Assembly (NCBI GenBank): GCA_022826965.1
Contig: JAJDTU010000005.1
Coordinates: 186,001-250,000, forward strand
Direction: 5' to 3'
DNA length: 64,000 nt
Source of the DNA: Dehalococcoidia bacterium
GTDB lineage: Bacteria > Chloroflexota > Dehalococcoidia > Bin125
Part shown: positions 16,790 to 26,644 of the stretch, piece after piece
How positions within the stretch are numbered: position 1 is the stretch's first letter
Layout: every line of letters begins with the position of its first letter
Program-made: the position numbers and the translations under genes
The notes under the pieces: model-generated
Database searches by the model: none
What the model saw: the letters and a program-made list of their open reading frames with translations, nothing else
What the model was told of the DNA's origin: nothing

Positions 16790-18289
16790 GTGCGTTGGTT
16801 CACCGCCGTCCTTCTTCTCTCTTTCGCCTTATTCCTCGCGTCCTGCGCGGATTCCGAGCAAGCCCAGCAGGCGCGTCCAACCGACGCTGAACAACAGCCG
16901 CAGTCGCAGCAGCCTCAGGACGAGCACGGCCTCAACCAGGAAGCACAAGAGCCCCAGCCGCAGCAGACCGCTCAACCCTTAGCAGGAGATCAACCGGCCG
17001 AGCAGGAGCCGCACCCCGATGCAGTCTCGTCATCCGAGCAGCAGGAACCTCAGCAAGACGAACCTGACTTCACAATGCCGGAACCGTCCGGACCGGACGC
17101 TCCCGAGTTCGACTTCGAGGTAGCGATCGACTACCTGACCAGGCTGGTTGAGGATCTCGGTCCCCGAGCGACGGGAACGGACGAGGAACAAGCGGCCGCA
17201 GCCTGGATCGCCGACGAGTTCGAGAGTCTCGGCTACGAAGTGGAGATCCAGGAGTTCGGCTATCGGGTCATGGCGTCGTTCTCGCGCATCGATCTCGCGG
17301 AGAACAGCAGCCTCTACGGCTTCCGATTCCCGAACTCGGGCACCGGCGTGGCGACCGGCACACTCGTCGATGTACCAGGAGTGGGCGAGGAAGCGGACTT
17401 CGCGAGCGTCGACGTGAACGGCAAGATCGCCATCGTCGTTCGCGGCCGGATCGAGTTTCGAGTCAAGGCAGCCAATGCCCAGGCAGCCGGTGCTGTCGCG
17501 TTGATCATTGTCGACAACACAGTGATCCGAGGAGCCACGGGCACGTTTGGTGCGTACACGAGCGAGATTCCCGTCCTGCTGATCAGAGGCGACGACGGCA
17601 GCCGGCTACGTCTTCGATTGGGCCAATCGCTGACCGTGCCTGAGGCGCAACCGCTGACCGGCGCGTCGCAGAATGTGATCGCTCGCAAGCCAGACGGCGA
17701 GTGCCGTGTGGTGGTCGGCGGGCACTACGACACTGTGCCCGCCGTCGATGGCGCCAACGACAACGCCTCGGGAACGGCCCTGACGTTGGCCTTCGGGGAG
17801 CTCTGGGCCGGACATCCGAGCTCGTCGGAACTGTGTTTCGTCGCCTTCGGCGCCGAGGAGATGGGGCTGCACGGCTCGGCGGCGTACGTTCGAGCGCTCC
17901 GCGCAGACGGTGAGCTGGCCGAAGTGACGGCGATGCTGAACCTGGACGCCATTGGTGACGGCCGGCCCCCGTATCGCATTGTCGTCTCCGCCGAACTCAG
18001 CGGCCTCGCAGATTTGATCGCCGGCGAGGTGCAGATTCCAGCCGGGCTGGGACGCTTGCCGATGGAGGTTGGCTCGGATCACGCCAGCTTCGCGCAGGAC
18101 GGCGTTCCCGTGGTGTTCGTCTTCGCCCCGGGCGCGATCCTGCATGTTCCCTCCGACAACCTCGACAACTTCAACGAAGAGGTCTTCGAGGACATTTCGC
18201 GCTTCAACCACGCCATGCTCGGTTGCTTGCTCTTGCGGGCCGGCAGTTCGATCACTCCGAGCGTTCCCTGCACGGAACGGACGCCATAG
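16790..18289 (+). CDS. M28-family zinc aminopeptidase lipoprotein with PA domain
   Basis: A 499-residue secreted lipoprotein. A GTG start at 16790 gives a signal peptide with lipobox LASC (Cys23). A linker of about 70 residues rich in Gln, Glu and Pro follows. A protease-associated (PA) domain occupies about residues 170-280 and is inserted in the M28 catalytic domain. The two-zinc site is complete: His312 (GGHYDT), Asp324 (ANDNASG), Glu356/Glu357 (FGAEEMG), Asp386 (LNLDA) and His431 (SDHASF). It probably trims peptides outside the cytoplasmic membrane. A longer upstream frame overlaps the small membrane gene and is not used. Confidence 0.9.
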   Translation: MRWFTAVLLLSFALFLASCADSEQAQQARPTDAEQQPQSQQPQDEHGLNQEAQEPQPQQTAQPLAGDQPAEQEPHPDAVSSSEQQEPQQDEPDFTMPEPSGPDAPEFDFEVAIDYLTRLVEDLGPRATGTDEEQAAAAWIADEFESLGYEVEIQEFGYRVMASFSRIDLAENSSLYGFRFPNSGTGVATGTLVDVPGVGEEADFASVDVNGKIAIVVRGRIEFRVKAANAQAAGAVALIIVDNTVIRGATGTFGAYTSEIPVLLIRGDDGSRLRLRLGQSLTVPEAQPLTGASQNVIARKPDGECRVVVGGHYDTVPAVDGANDNASGTALTLAFGELWAGHPSSSELCFVAFGAEEMGLHGSAAYVRALRADGELAEVTAMLNLDAIGDGRPPYRIVVSAELSGLADLIAGEVQIPAGLGRLPMEVGSDHASFAQDGVPVVFVFAPGAILHVPSDNLDNFNEEVFEDISRFNHAMLGCLLLRAGSSITPSVPCTERTP

Positions 18290-18315
18290 GCAAATCGCCG
18301 TGCGACACTAGAGGT

Positions 18316-18963
18316 GTGAATCGCGTTCGAACCCTCTTCGCACTTGCACTGCTCGTCGTTGCGGTCGCCGCCTGTGAGAGCGAAGCGGCCCCGACGGAGG
18401 TCCCGGAGACGGTTCGCCAGGCGGAACCGAACATGGTCCGCGAGGACATCCCCGTCGAAGCGCTGCCCGACCCCCTGCCTGCGCCCTACCTGTTCGTCGA
18501 TGAAGTGACCGAAGAGCGCGCGCCCATCACCGAGACGATCTATGTGGTCCAGCCTGGCGACACACTAGCGACCATCGCCACTCGCTTCTGCCTCACGGTC
18601 GAAGAGGTCCAGCGGCTCAACAACATCGTCGACGTCGACGCGCTCGACGTCGGCCAGGAGCTGCGTATCCCAATCCGCGAGGGAGGTTGCGGTGCCGCAA
18701 ACCCCGCGGCCACGGATGACGAGGGCGTCTCGGATGAGCCGCAGCGTTTGCCGGGCGAGATCTACATCGTCCAGGCAGGCGACACCCTGGCCGACATCGC
18801 CTTCGCCTTCGGATACACCTGGGTCGACCTGATGAACTACAACGGCCTCACCGAGGCACAGGCGGCGAACCTGCAGATCGGGCAGGCGTTGATCATCCCT
18901 CCGCCAGCCGAGCAACCGGAGCAGGAAGCCGAGCAATCCGGGCCCACGGAGCCGCCGGGATAG
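18316..18963 (+). CDS. LysM-domain lipoprotein
   Basis: A 215-residue lipoprotein with two LysM domains. The GTG start at 18316 gives a short signal peptide ending in VAAC (lipobox). LysM 1 begins at YVVQPGDTLATIATRF and LysM 2 at YIVQAGDTLADIAFAF, each followed by the usual LxxxN and IP end. LysM domains bind N-acetylglucosamine-containing glycans. The tail is rich in Pro and Glu. GACACT ends 6 bases upstream of the start. No enzymatic domain is present, so it is likely a wall-binding or structural protein. Confidence 0.88.
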   Translation: MNRVRTLFALALLVVAVAACESEAAPTEVPETVRQAEPNMVREDIPVEALPDPLPAPYLFVDEVTEERAPITETIYVVQPGDTLATIATRFCLTVEEVQRLNNIVDVDALDVGQELRIPIREGGCGAANPAATDDEGVSDEPQRLPGEIYIVQAGDTLADIAFAFGYTWVDLMNYNGLTEAQAANLQIGQALIIPPPAEQPEQEAEQSGPTEPPG

Positions 18964-18993
18964 GTCTCGGCGCCAATTCGACCGTGTTATCCA

Positions 18994-19023
18994 TTGATTG
19001 TCCGCGCCATACCCCCTGTAGTA
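18994..19023 (+). promoter_or_regulatory. Candidate promoter of the acyl-CoA carboxylase gene
   Basis: TTGATT at 18994-18999 and TGTAGT at 19018-19023 are 18 bases apart, a near-consensus -35/-10 pair. Transcription from here would give a leader of about 55 bases that contains the hairpin at 19055-19070. Confidence 0.45.
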
Positions 19024-19054
19024 GCCTCAACCACTGCGAGGCGGCGACGAATCG

Positions 19055-19094
19055 GGTCTCTCAAGAGACCGGTTGACGGGTGATACATGGTCTC
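19055..19094 (+). promoter_or_regulatory. Leader hairpin with an alternative pairing over the start codon
   Basis: GGTCTCTCAAGAGACC at 19055-19070 is a perfect 6-bp stem with a TCAA loop. A second copy of GGTCTC lies at 19089-19094 and overlaps the ATG at 19087. The middle GAGACC can therefore pair with either copy, and the second pairing would close a hairpin containing the ribosome-binding region and the start codon. This layout could switch translation of the carboxylase gene. It is read directly from sequence; the regulatory role is inference. Confidence 0.4.
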
Positions 19095-20673
19095 AGAACC
19101 TGCTCAGCAACCTTCGCAGCGCGGGATCGATTTCCTCCTACAGGAAGTCGCCGAACGCCGACTGAACGGGAACGCTCAGGAATCGCGCGCAGCCGCACTC
19201 GAACGCCAGCACGGTCGCGGCAAACTCAGCGCCCGCGAGCGTCTCGACATCCTCTTTGACGCCGGTTCCTTCACCGAGATCGATCCGTTCGTCAAGCATC
19301 GCGGGACAGGGTTCGGTCTTGAGAACAACCGACCCGAAGGCGACGCCGTCGTTGTGGGCCATGGCACCGTGGACGGCCGAACCGTCTTCGCCTATGCCCA
19401 GGATTTCACCCTGTTCGGCGGCTCGGTCTCCGAAGCTGCAGCCGAGAAGATCGTCAAGATCCAGGACCTCTCGATGAAGGTCGGCGCGCCGATCGTCGCG
19501 ATCAACGACGGAGGCGGCGCTCGGATCCAGGAAGGCGTCACATCGCTGCGCGGTTACGGCGAGATCTTCCTGCGCAACACGCTCTCCTCCGGACTGGTGC
19601 CGCAGATCGCGGTCTGCGCCGGACCCGCAGCGGGCGGCGGAGTCTACTCGCCGGCGATCATGGACTTCATCTTCATGGTCCAGGGCACCGGCCAGATGTA
19701 CATCACCGGTCCCGACGTGATCCGGGCGGTTTCGGGCGAAGAGGTCACCCACGAGGAGCTGGGCGGCGCATTGACCCACGCCACCAGGACCGGCGTAGCT
19801 CACTTCTGCATTCCCGGTGAAGAGGCCACGCTCAACAGCGTGCGCCAACTCTTGACCTTCTTGCCCCAGAACAACATGGAGGATCCGCGCTGGACCGATA
19901 CCGGCGATTCGCCCGAGCGCAAGCTCGACAGCCTCGTCGACATCGTCCCCGCCGACTCCACTCGTCCCTACGACATTCGCAGCGTGATCCGCGAGCTCGT
20001 CGACAATGGCCAGTTCATGGAGATCCAGGCCCAGTGGGCGCGCAACGTGGCGATTGGCTTCGCTCACATGGGCGGTTACGGCGTCGGCATCGTGGCCAAC
20101 GACCCGGACACGCTGGCCGGCGTGCTCGACATTGACGCTTCGCGCAAGGCGGCCCGATTCGTCCGCTTCTGCGACTGCTTCAACATTCCGATTGTCACCC
20201 TCGTCGACGTGCCGGGCTTCCTGCCGGGAACGCAGCAGGAGTACGGCGGAATCATCGCCCACGGGGCCAAGCTGCTCTACGCCTACGCAGAAGCGACGGT
20301 GCCCAAGGTGGCGGTCACGCTGCGCAAGTCGATCGGCGGCGCCTACGTCGTGATGAGCAGCAAGCACCTGCGTTCCGATGTCAACCTCGCCTGGCCGACG
20401 GCGCAGATCGCAGTGACCGGCTCCGACGGCGCAGTCAATATCATCCACCGGCGCCGAATCGCCGCTGCCGACGACCCGACCGCCGAACGAGCCAAGCTGA
20501 TCGCCGAGTACGAGGCAGAGTTCTACCGCCCTTACCAGGCGGCCGAACTCGGATTCGTCGATGACGTGATCCACCCCCGCGACACCCGTACCGCCATCTT
20601 CCGAGCCCTCGACATGCTCGCCGACAAGGTCGACACCTCGCCGCCCAAGAAGCACGGGAACATCCCCCTCTGA
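19087..20673 (+). CDS. pccB: Acyl-CoA carboxylase beta subunit (carboxyltransferase), propionyl-CoA type
   Basis: A 528-residue biotin-dependent carboxyltransferase subunit. It moves the carboxyl group from carboxybiotin to an acyl-CoA, most likely propionyl-CoA or acetyl-CoA. The crotonase-like halves are seen in ARERLDILFDAGSF, KVGAPIVAINDGGGARIQEG, CAGPAAGGGVYSPA (acyl-CoA oxyanion hole) and, in the second half, VDVPGFLPGTQQEYGGIIAHGAK and RKSIGGAYVVM. No alpha (biotin carboxylase) subunit is adjacent. The length matches the family. Confidence 0.93.
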   Translation: MVSEPAQQPSQRGIDFLLQEVAERRLNGNAQESRAAALERQHGRGKLSARERLDILFDAGSFTEIDPFVKHRGTGFGLENNRPEGDAVVVGHGTVDGRTVFAYAQDFTLFGGSVSEAAAEKIVKIQDLSMKVGAPIVAINDGGGARIQEGVTSLRGYGEIFLRNTLSSGLVPQIAVCAGPAAGGGVYSPAIMDFIFMVQGTGQMYITGPDVIRAVSGEEVTHEELGGALTHATRTGVAHFCIPGEEATLNSVRQLLTFLPQNNMEDPRWTDTGDSPERKLDSLVDIVPADSTRPYDIRSVIRELVDNGQFMEIQAQWARNVAIGFAHMGGYGVGIVANDPDTLAGVLDIDASRKAARFVRFCDCFNIPIVTLVDVPGFLPGTQQEYGGIIAHGAKLLYAYAEATVPKVAVTLRKSIGGAYVVMSSKHLRSDVNLAWPTAQIAVTGSDGAVNIIHRRRIAAADDPTAERAKLIAEYEAEFYRPYQAAELGFVDDVIHPRDTRTAIFRALDMLADKVDTSPPKKHGNIPL

Positions 20674-20741
20674 GTAACCCTCGCTGAGTAACACTGCGCC
20701 GTTCCCAACGTCTGATCGTCAGTACCGAACTGGATCCCGCC

Positions 20742-23009
20742 ATGGCTATCGAACCCGACGCCCTCCAGCGCATCGACGCTGCGTACGCAACGCTCCGCGA
20801 CGGCATTGCCGTCGGACGGGAACGAGTTGACCGCCCGCTGACGCTGACCGAGAAGATCCTCTTCGGCCACTTCGTCGACCCACAGAATCAACCGATCGAG
20901 CGCGGCGTCGACCACGCCTCGCTCCAGCCCGACCGTGTCGCCTTACAGGACGCCACCGCTCAGATGGCGCTGCTCCAGTTCGAGCTCGCCGGACTCCAGC
21001 GAGTCGTCGTGCCGACGACCGTGCACTGCGACCACTTGATCCAGGCCCGCGTCGGCGCCGACACCGACCTTCAGGTGGCCGTGACCGAGAACGAAGAGGT
21101 CTATGAGTTCCTGCGCAGCGCCGCCGCGCGCTACGGCGCTGGATTCTGGAAGCCCGGATCGGGCATCATCCACCAGGTCGTGTTCGAGAACTACGCCTTT
21201 CCCGGCGGCATGATGATCGGTACCGACTCGCACACGCCCAACGCCGGTGGCATGGGCATGATCGCGATCGGTGTCGGCGGAGCCGACGCGGTCGACGTGA
21301 TGGCCGGCCTCGGTTGGGGCGTCACGATGCCGAAGCTGATCGGGGTCCACCTGACCGGCGAGTTGGACGGCTGGACCGCGCCCAAGGACGTCATCTTGCG
21401 CGTCGCCGACGAGCTCACCGTCAAGGGCGGTACCGGCGCGATCGTCGAGTACTTCGGGCCGGGACTCGAATCCATGAGCGCCACCGGTCGCGGCACGGTG
21501 ACCAACATGGGTGCCGAGATCGGCGCGACCACTTCGCTCTTCCCCTTCGACTCGCGAACAGCCGACTACCTGCGCAGCACGGGCCGCGCCGAAATCGCCG
21601 AGCTGGCTGAAGCCAATGCCGAGCACCTTCGCGCCGACGACGGAGTCGAGGACGCCCGCCACGAGATCTTCGATCGCGTGATCGAAATCAATCTGAGCGA
21701 ACTCGAACCTGCCTGGGTCGGCCCGCACACCCCCGACCTGCGCAACACGGTCGCCGAAATTCGCGACTTCATGGAAGGTCAGAGCTACCCACTCAACGTG
21801 ACCAACGCCCTGATCGGATCCTGCACCAACTCCTCGTACGAGGACATGAGCCGCGCCGCAAACATCGCCCGTCAAGCCGCGGAAGCCGGCCTCGAGTTGC
21901 GAGCGCCGCTCCTGGTGACCCCGGGCTCCGAACAGATCCGCGCGACAATTCACCGCGACGGTCAGATCGAGGCCTTCGAGTCGGCCGGCGCGACCGTTCT
22001 CGCCAACGCGTGCGGTCCGTGCATCGGACAGTGGAAGCGGGAGGACCTCGAAGGCGACGAGCAGAACACGATCGTCACCTCGTTCAATCGCAACTTCCCC
22101 GGCCGCAACGACGCCAATCGCAACACCCTCGCCTTCATCGGCTCGCCCGAACTCGTCGTGGCCACCGCCTTCGCCGGCGAGATGGGCTTTGACCCTCGCT
22201 CGGACGCCATCGCCACGGGCGGTGGTGAGTTCCGCTTCTCGGCCCCAACCGGCGACGAACTGCCAACCGACGGCTTTGACTCTGGCGACGAAGGATTCAT
22301 CGCTCCACCTGAGGACGGCAGCGGCGTTGACGTCATCGTCAGCCCCGAGAGTGACCGCCTCCAACGGCTGACTCCGTTCGAGGCCTGGGACGGCAACGAC
22401 TACACCTTCATGTCGCTGCTGCTCAAGACCCAGGGCAAGACGACCACTGACCACATCTCGCCGGCGGGCTCGTGGCTGCGCTTCCGCGGGCATCTCGAGA
22501 ACATCTCCGGCAACCTGTTCAGCGGCGGCGTCAACGCGTTCAGCGGAGGCACCGGCACGACCTTGAACCAGATCTCCGGTCAGCACGAAGAGTCCGTCAG
22601 CGACGTCGCGCGCGCGTACAAGGACGCCGGCATCCGTTGGGTCGCGGTTGGCGACGAGAACTACGGAGAAGGCTCCAGCCGTGAGCACGCCTCGATGGAG
22701 ATTCGCTGGAGCGGCGGGTACGTCGTAATAGCCCGCTCCTTCGCCCGGATTGCCGAGACCAACCTGAAAAAGCAGGGCATCCTCGCCCTGACCTTCAGCG
22801 ACCCGGCGCATTACGACCTCGTCACACAGCTTGACCGCTTGAGCGTCCTCGGTCTCTCCGATTTCGCCCCGGGCCGGCCCCTGACGCTGCGCATCGACCA
22901 CGTCGACGGCTCGTCGGACGAGGTATCCGTCAACCACAGCTACACCGACGAGCAGGTCACCTGGTTCCAGGCCGGCAGCGCCCTGAACAAGATCGCCGCC
23001 TCCCAGTAA
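20742..23009 (+). CDS. acn: Aconitate hydratase, mitochondrial type
   Basis: A 755-residue aconitase that interconverts citrate and isocitrate. The 4Fe-4S ligands are Cys361 ([10 protein letters not shown]) and Cys424 and Cys427 ([11 protein letters not shown]). The length and the opening are like the mitochondrial aconitase group (about 750-780 residues) and unlike bacterial AcnA (about 890) or AcnB (about 860). The C-terminal swivel domain is seen in [17 protein letters not shown] and [14 protein letters not shown]. It lies 68 bases after the carboxylase gene. Start ATG 20742; no clear ribosome site. Confidence 0.94.
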   Translation: MAIEPDALQRIDAAYATLRDGIAVGRERVDRPLTLTEKILFGHFVDPQNQPIERGVDHASLQPDRVALQDATAQMALLQFELAGLQRVVVPTTVHCDHLIQARVGADTDLQVAVTENEEVYEFLRSAAARYGAGFWKPGSGIIHQVVFENYAFPGGMMIGTDSHTPNAGGMGMIAIGVGGADAVDVMAGLGWGVTMPKLIGVHLTGELDGWTAPKDVILRVADELTVKGGTGAIVEYFGPGLESMSATGRGTVTNMGAEIGATTSLFPFDSRTADYLRSTGRAEIAELAEANAEHLRADDGVEDARHEIFDRVIEINLSELEPAWVGPHTPDLRNTVAEIRDFMEGQSYPLNVTNALIGSCTNSSYEDMSRAANIARQAAEAGLELRAPLLVTPGSEQIRATIHRDGQIEAFESAGATVLANACGPCIGQWKREDLEGDEQNTIVTSFNRNFPGRNDANRNTLAFIGSPELVVATAFAGEMGFDPRSDAIATGGGEFRFSAPTGDELPTDGFDSGDEGFIAPPEDGSGVDVIVSPESDRLQRLTPFEAWDGNDYTFMSLLLKTQGKTTTDHISPAGSWLRFRGHLENISGNLFSGGVNAFSGGTGTTLNQISGQHEESVSDVARAYKDAGIRWVAVGDENYGEGSSREHASMEIRWSGGYVVIARSFARIAETNLKKQGILALTFSDPAHYDLVTQLDRLSVLGLSDFAPGRPLTLRIDHVDGSSDEVSVNHSYTDEQVTWFQAGSALNKIAASQ

Positions 23010-23057
23010 CCAGGCTTGGTCTCCCTCACAGACCGCAGCGAGGTCGAACATCCCCAT

Positions 23058-23106
23058 CCTTTCTCCCCCCGCTTCGCGGGGGGAGATGCCGCAGGCAGAG
23101 GGGGGC
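23058..23106 (+). repeat. Structured repeat, copy 1
   Basis: About 49 bp between the aconitase and malate dehydrogenase genes. Inner hairpin 1 is CTCCCCCCGC-TTC-GCGGGGGGAG and inner hairpin 2 is TGCC-GCA-GGCA; the ends (CTTTCT-like and AGAGGGG) can close an outer stem imperfectly. Same orientation as the five other copies. Confidence 0.85.
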
Positions 23107-23242
23107 ACCGATCGCGAGCAACGCGAGCGCTCGTCTCAGCCGCGCAGGTAGCAGACCCAAACGCCTCCATCGGATAACAATAGGCACAGTCCCATCACTC
23201 CCCCACGGGCGCGGACGCCCGTGCCCGGAAAGGTCCAGAGTT

Positions 23243-24178
23243 ATGCGAACGAAGGTGACCGTTATCGGAGCCGGAAACGTCGGCGCGACCACCGCTCAGC
23301 GACTCGCCGAGCGCGGGTACGCCGACATCGTCCTGGTCGACATCGTCGACGGCCTGCCCCAGGGCAAGGCGCTCGATATGTACGAAGCGTCGCCGGTCGT
23401 CGGAGTCGATTCCTGCATCACCGGGGCCACCGGCTACGGTCCGACCGCCAACTCCGACATCATCGTGATCACCTCAGGTGTGGCCCGCAAGCCCGGCATG
23501 TCGCGCGACGACCTGCTGCAAATCAATATGGGCATCGTCGATTCGGTCACCCGCGACGCCATCGCCGAGTCTCCGAACGCCACCATCGTCGTCGTCTCCA
23601 ACCCGCTCGACGCGATGTGCCACGTCGCCTTCGACGCAGCGGGTATCCCCAGCTCCCGCGTTGTCGGCATGGCCGGCATCCTCGACACCGCCCGCTATCG
23701 CTCCTTCCTCGCCGAGGCCATCAACGTCTCGGTCGAAGACATCAACGCCTTCGTCCTCGGCGGTCACGGCGACACGATGGTCCCGCTCGCCTCCTACACC
23801 ACCGCCGCCGGCATCCCAATCACGAAGTTGCTGCCCCAGGAGCAGCTCGATCAGATCATCCAGCGAACCCGAGACGGCGGCGCTGAGATCGTCAACCTGC
23901 TCAAGACGGGCTCCGCCTTCTACGCGCCCTCCGCCGCCGTCGCCCAAATGGTTGACGCCATCGCGCTCGACAAACGCCGCATCCTCCCCTGCGCCGCCCT
24001 GCTCGAAGGCGAGTACGGCGTCGACGGCCTCTTCATCGGCGTGCCCGTCGTCCTCGGCGCGAACGGCATCGAGAAGATCCTCGAAATCGAACTGACCGGC
24101 GAAGAGCAGGCCCAGCTCAAGCACTCCGCCGACGCCGTCCAGGGCCTCGTCGACGACATGGCCCGCCTCAGCAACTGA
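23243..24178 (+). CDS. mdh: Malate dehydrogenase, LDH-like tetrameric type
   Basis: A 311-residue NAD-dependent malate dehydrogenase. The Rossmann motif is [15 protein letters not shown]. The specificity loop [14 protein letters not shown] carries Arg (not Gln), as in malate rather than lactate dehydrogenases. The catalytic His lies in [10 protein letters not shown] and the substrate-binding Arg in [12 protein letters not shown]. It acts in the TCA cycle beside aconitase and fumarase. A frame overlapping the same start region on another frame is not used. Confidence 0.95.
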   Translation: MRTKVTVIGAGNVGATTAQRLAERGYADIVLVDIVDGLPQGKALDMYEASPVVGVDSCITGATGYGPTANSDIIVITSGVARKPGMSRDDLLQINMGIVDSVTRDAIAESPNATIVVVSNPLDAMCHVAFDAAGIPSSRVVGMAGILDTARYRSFLAEAINVSVEDINAFVLGGHGDTMVPLASYTTAAGIPITKLLPQEQLDQIIQRTRDGGAEIVNLLKTGSAFYAPSAAVAQMVDAIALDKRRILPCAALLEGEYGVDGLFIGVPVVLGANGIEKILEIELTGEEQAQLKHSADAVQGLVDDMARLSN

Positions 24179-24180
24179 TC

Positions 24181-24233
24181 CCCCTCTCCCCCCGCTTCGC
24201 GGGGCGAGATGTCCCGCAGGGACAGAGGGGGGC
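24181..24233 (+). repeat. Structured repeat, copy 2
   Basis: About 53 bp between mdh and fumC, starting 3 bases after the mdh stop. Outer ends CCCCTCT and AGAGGGG pair perfectly. Hairpin 1 is CCCCGC-TTC-GCGGGG. Hairpin 2 is TGTCCC-GCA-GGGACA, longer than in copy 1 and with different bases that still pair. Confidence 0.87.
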
Positions 24234-24265
24234 GCCGACGACCGGCAAGAACCAAGGACCGAACA

Positions 24266-25654
24266 ATGACCGAGATCCGAGTCGAATCCGACACGATGGG
24301 AACGATCGAAGTTCCCGCCGACCGCTACTGGGGCGCGCAGACGCAGCGCTCGCTGGAGAACTTCAAGATCGGCGGCGAGCGTATGCCCCGCTCGATCCTG
24401 CGAGCGATGGGCATCGTCAAGCACGCCTCGGCCAGCGCCAATCAGAAGCTCGGCCGGCTGGATGCCGAACTCGCCGACGCGATCCGTTCGGCCGGCCAAC
24501 AGGTGATCGACGGCAACCTCGACGATCATTTCCCGCTCGTCGTCTGGCAGACCGGCTCCGGCACGCAGTCGAACATGAACGCCAACGAGGTGATCTCGAA
24601 CCGCGCGATTGAACTGCTTGGCGGAGAGATCGGCTCCAAGTCACCGGTCCACCCCAACGACCACGTCAACATGTCGCAGTCGTCCAACGACGTCTTCCCC
24701 GGCGCGATGGCGATCGCGACCGCCGAACAAACTGTCCATCATCTGATCCCCAGCCTCCGCCACCTTCACGGCGCCCTCCAGGCCAAGGCCGAGGAGTGGA
24801 CCAGCATCGTCAAGATCGGCCGCACCCACGTCATGGACGCCGTCCCCCTAACCCTGGGACAGGAATTCAGCGGTTACGTCCAGCAGGTCGCCTACGGCAT
24901 CGAGCGCGCCGAGCAGACGCTCCCGCGCCTCTACGAGCTGGCCCTCGGCGGCACCGCCGTTGGTACCGGGATCAACTCGCACCCCGACTACGCGGTCAAG
25001 GTCGCCGAGGAAATCGCCGACTTCACCGGACTCCCCTTCGTCACCGCGCCGAACAAGTTCGAAGCGCTGGCCGCTCACGACGCCCAGGTGGAACTCGCCG
25101 GTGTGCTCAACACCATCGCCGTCTCATTGATGAAGATCGCCAACGATGTGCGCATGCTCGGTTCCGGCCCGCGCGCCGGTCTGGGCGAGCTGGTGCTGCC
25201 GGCCAACGAGCCCGGCTCGTCGATCATGCCAGGCAAGGTCAACCCGACCCAGTCCGAGGCGCTCACCATGGTCTGCGCGCAGGTCATGGGCAATGCCGTC
25301 GCGGTCTCCGTCGGCGGCTCCAACGGACACTTCGAGCTCAACGTGTTCAAGCCGGTCATGGCCTTCAACAACCTGCAGAGCATCAAGCTCCTCGGCGACG
25401 CCGCCGTCTCCTTCACCGACAACTGCGTCGTCGGGATCGAGCCCAACTACGGCCGGATCGATGAGCTGATGCGTTCCTCGCTCATGCTCGTCACCGCGCT
25501 CAATCCGCACATCGGCTACGACAACGCCGCTGCCATCGCCAAGAAGGCCCACGCCGACGACGGAACCCTGCTCTCCGCAGGCCTCGAACTCGGCCTCCTC
25601 ACCGAAGAACAGTTCGCCGAGTGGGTCCGCCCCGAGGAAATGACCCGCCCCTAG
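24266..25654 (+). CDS. fumC: Class II fumarate hydratase
   Basis: A 462-residue iron-independent fumarase that hydrates fumarate to malate. The superfamily signature [11 protein letters not shown] is present near residue 318, along with [19 protein letters not shown] and [20 protein letters not shown] lies 8 bases before the ATG at 24266, which fixes the start; the longer open frame runs back through repeat copy 2. With mdh and aconitase it makes a TCA-cycle block. Confidence 0.96.
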   Translation: MTEIRVESDTMGTIEVPADRYWGAQTQRSLENFKIGGERMPRSILRAMGIVKHASASANQKLGRLDAELADAIRSAGQQVIDGNLDDHFPLVVWQTGSGTQSNMNANEVISNRAIELLGGEIGSKSPVHPNDHVNMSQSSNDVFPGAMAIATAEQTVHHLIPSLRHLHGALQAKAEEWTSIVKIGRTHVMDAVPLTLGQEFSGYVQQVAYGIERAEQTLPRLYELALGGTAVGTGINSHPDYAVKVAEEIADFTGLPFVTAPNKFEALAAHDAQVELAGVLNTIAVSLMKIANDVRMLGSGPRAGLGELVLPANEPGSSIMPGKVNPTQSEALTMVCAQVMGNAVAVSVGGSNGHFELNVFKPVMAFNNLQSIKLLGDAAVSFTDNCVVGIEPNYGRIDELMRSSLMLVTALNPHIGYDNAAAIAKKAHADDGTLLSAGLELGLLTEEQFAEWVRPEEMTRP

Positions 25655-25680
25655 CAATCAAACCTCCCCCCTTGCTCCGA

Positions 25681-25725
25681 TCTCCCCCCGCTTCGCGGGG
25701 GGAGATGCCGAAGGCAGAGGGGGGC
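25681..25725 (+). repeat. Structured repeat, copy 3
   Basis: About 45 bp after fumC. Hairpin 1 CTCCCCCCGC-TTC-GCGGGGGGAG; hairpin 2 TGCC-GAA-GGCA, with the loop changed from GCA to GAA while the stem is kept. The left outer arm is less clear and is preceded by a run CCTCCCCCC at 25663-25671. Confidence 0.83.
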
Positions 25726-25742
25726 ATTCCGCCCGTCGCCTC

Positions 25743-25748
25743 TACACT
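25743..25748 (+). promoter_or_regulatory. TACACT -10 box upstream of the PPOX gene
   Basis: TACACT lies 33 bases before the ATG at 25782 and just after repeat copy 3. Unlike gatB, this gene would have a short leader, and it has a ribosome site (GGAG) 6 bases before the ATG. Confidence 0.4.
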
Positions 25749-25781
25749 GCCATCGTCACGAAATCGAGAATCGGAGCACCC

Positions 25782-26261
25782 ATGCCCAGCCGACGCAACA
25801 TGATCGCCATGACCGACGAGGAAGCCAAAGAGTTCATCGAGACCGGCTGGACCCTGCAGGTCGCCTCCAACGGCAACAACGGATTCCCCCACATGGTCGC
25901 CATGTGGTACGGCGTCATCGACGACAAGATCCACTTCACCACCTACGCCAAGGCGCAGAAGGTGCTCAACCTCAAGCGCGACCCGCGAATCACGGTCATG
26001 CTGGAGTCCGGCGTCGAGTACTCAAAGATCAAGGGCCTCGTCATCGAAGGCGAGGCCGACGTAATCGAGAACGACCCCCAGCTCGTCATGGCCGTCCAGG
26101 ACGCCACCGGCGAGAAGCGAAACCCCAACGCCCAGGGCCGCCCCTCGACCCCCATGGACGACGAACAGAGAGTCCGCCAGGCCTCCAAGCGAGCCGTCGT
26201 CCGCATCAACCCAACCCGCGTCTACAGCTGGGACCACGAAAAGCTCGGCGGCGTGTACTAA
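25782..26261 (+). CDS. Pyridoxamine 5'-phosphate oxidase-fold (PPOX) flavin/F420 protein
   Basis: A 159-residue split-barrel flavoprotein. The core NGFPHMVAMWYGVIDDKIHFTTYAKAQKVLNLKRDPRITVMLE is typical of PPOX-class proteins that use FMN or F420 (segments PHMVAMWYG and KAQKVLNLKRDP). Members of the F420 branch act in redox steps on quinones and xenobiotics, which would fit the LLM enzymes in the window, but FMN cannot be excluded. The start ATG at 25782 follows GGAG at 6 bases. Confidence 0.87.
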   Translation: MPSRRNMIAMTDEEAKEFIETGWTLQVASNGNNGFPHMVAMWYGVIDDKIHFTTYAKAQKVLNLKRDPRITVMLESGVEYSKIKGLVIEGEADVIENDPQLVMAVQDATGEKRNPNAQGRPSTPMDDEQRVRQASKRAVVRINPTRVYSWDHEKLGGVY

Positions 26262-26271
26262 GGCACGTTCG

Positions 26272-26577
26272 TCATCCGGCGCCGTGGGCGTGCTCGCCGC
26301 CCTCCGGCCCGTAGAAGACCACCCAGACCGCCAGGTCGTCGCTGAACTCCTCGAACCGATGGCGCGCGCCGGCGCCGACGAAGAACGTGTCCCCCGGACC
26401 GCACGTCATGCGCTCCTCGCCCAACGCGAACACCCCCGTGCCCGAGGCGACGATGTACACCTCGTCCTGGTCGTGCGGACTCTGCTTGTCCACCTCCTGC
26501 GGCGTGTACAAGCCCACCGACATTGTCCCGTGCCGCAGCACTTCCTGGTATTCGCCGGCCGCGACCTGCTTCGCCAT
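26272..26577 (-). CDS. Small cupin-domain protein
   Basis: A 101-residue single-domain cupin. The first motif is seen around SPHDQDEVYIVASGTGVFALGEE and the second around CGPGDTFFVGAGARHRFEEF (metal-binding His and Glu positions present). The function of such small cupins ranges from sugar isomerases to sensors and cannot be assigned. It stands alone on the minus strand, converging on the PPOX gene with a 10-base gap. Confidence 0.85.
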   Translation of the reverse strand: MAKQVAAGEYQEVLRHGTMSVGLYTPQEVDKQSPHDQDEVYIVASGTGVFALGEERMTCGPGDTFFVGAGARHRFEEFSDDLAVWVVFYGPEGGEHAHGAG

Positions 26578-26644
26578 GGGGGACTCCTCGCTCTGGCCTC
26601 AGGATATGATCAGCAACGTCCCGACAAGATTGAGGATGCCAATC

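Noticed and set aside
19138-23108. Very long minus-strand frames of 518 and 721 codons opposite the carboxylase and aconitase genes
   Set aside because: They are antisense frames kept open by high GC at third positions. Their translations are rich in Asp, Val, Arg and Gly without domains, while the plus-strand frames are complete known enzymes.
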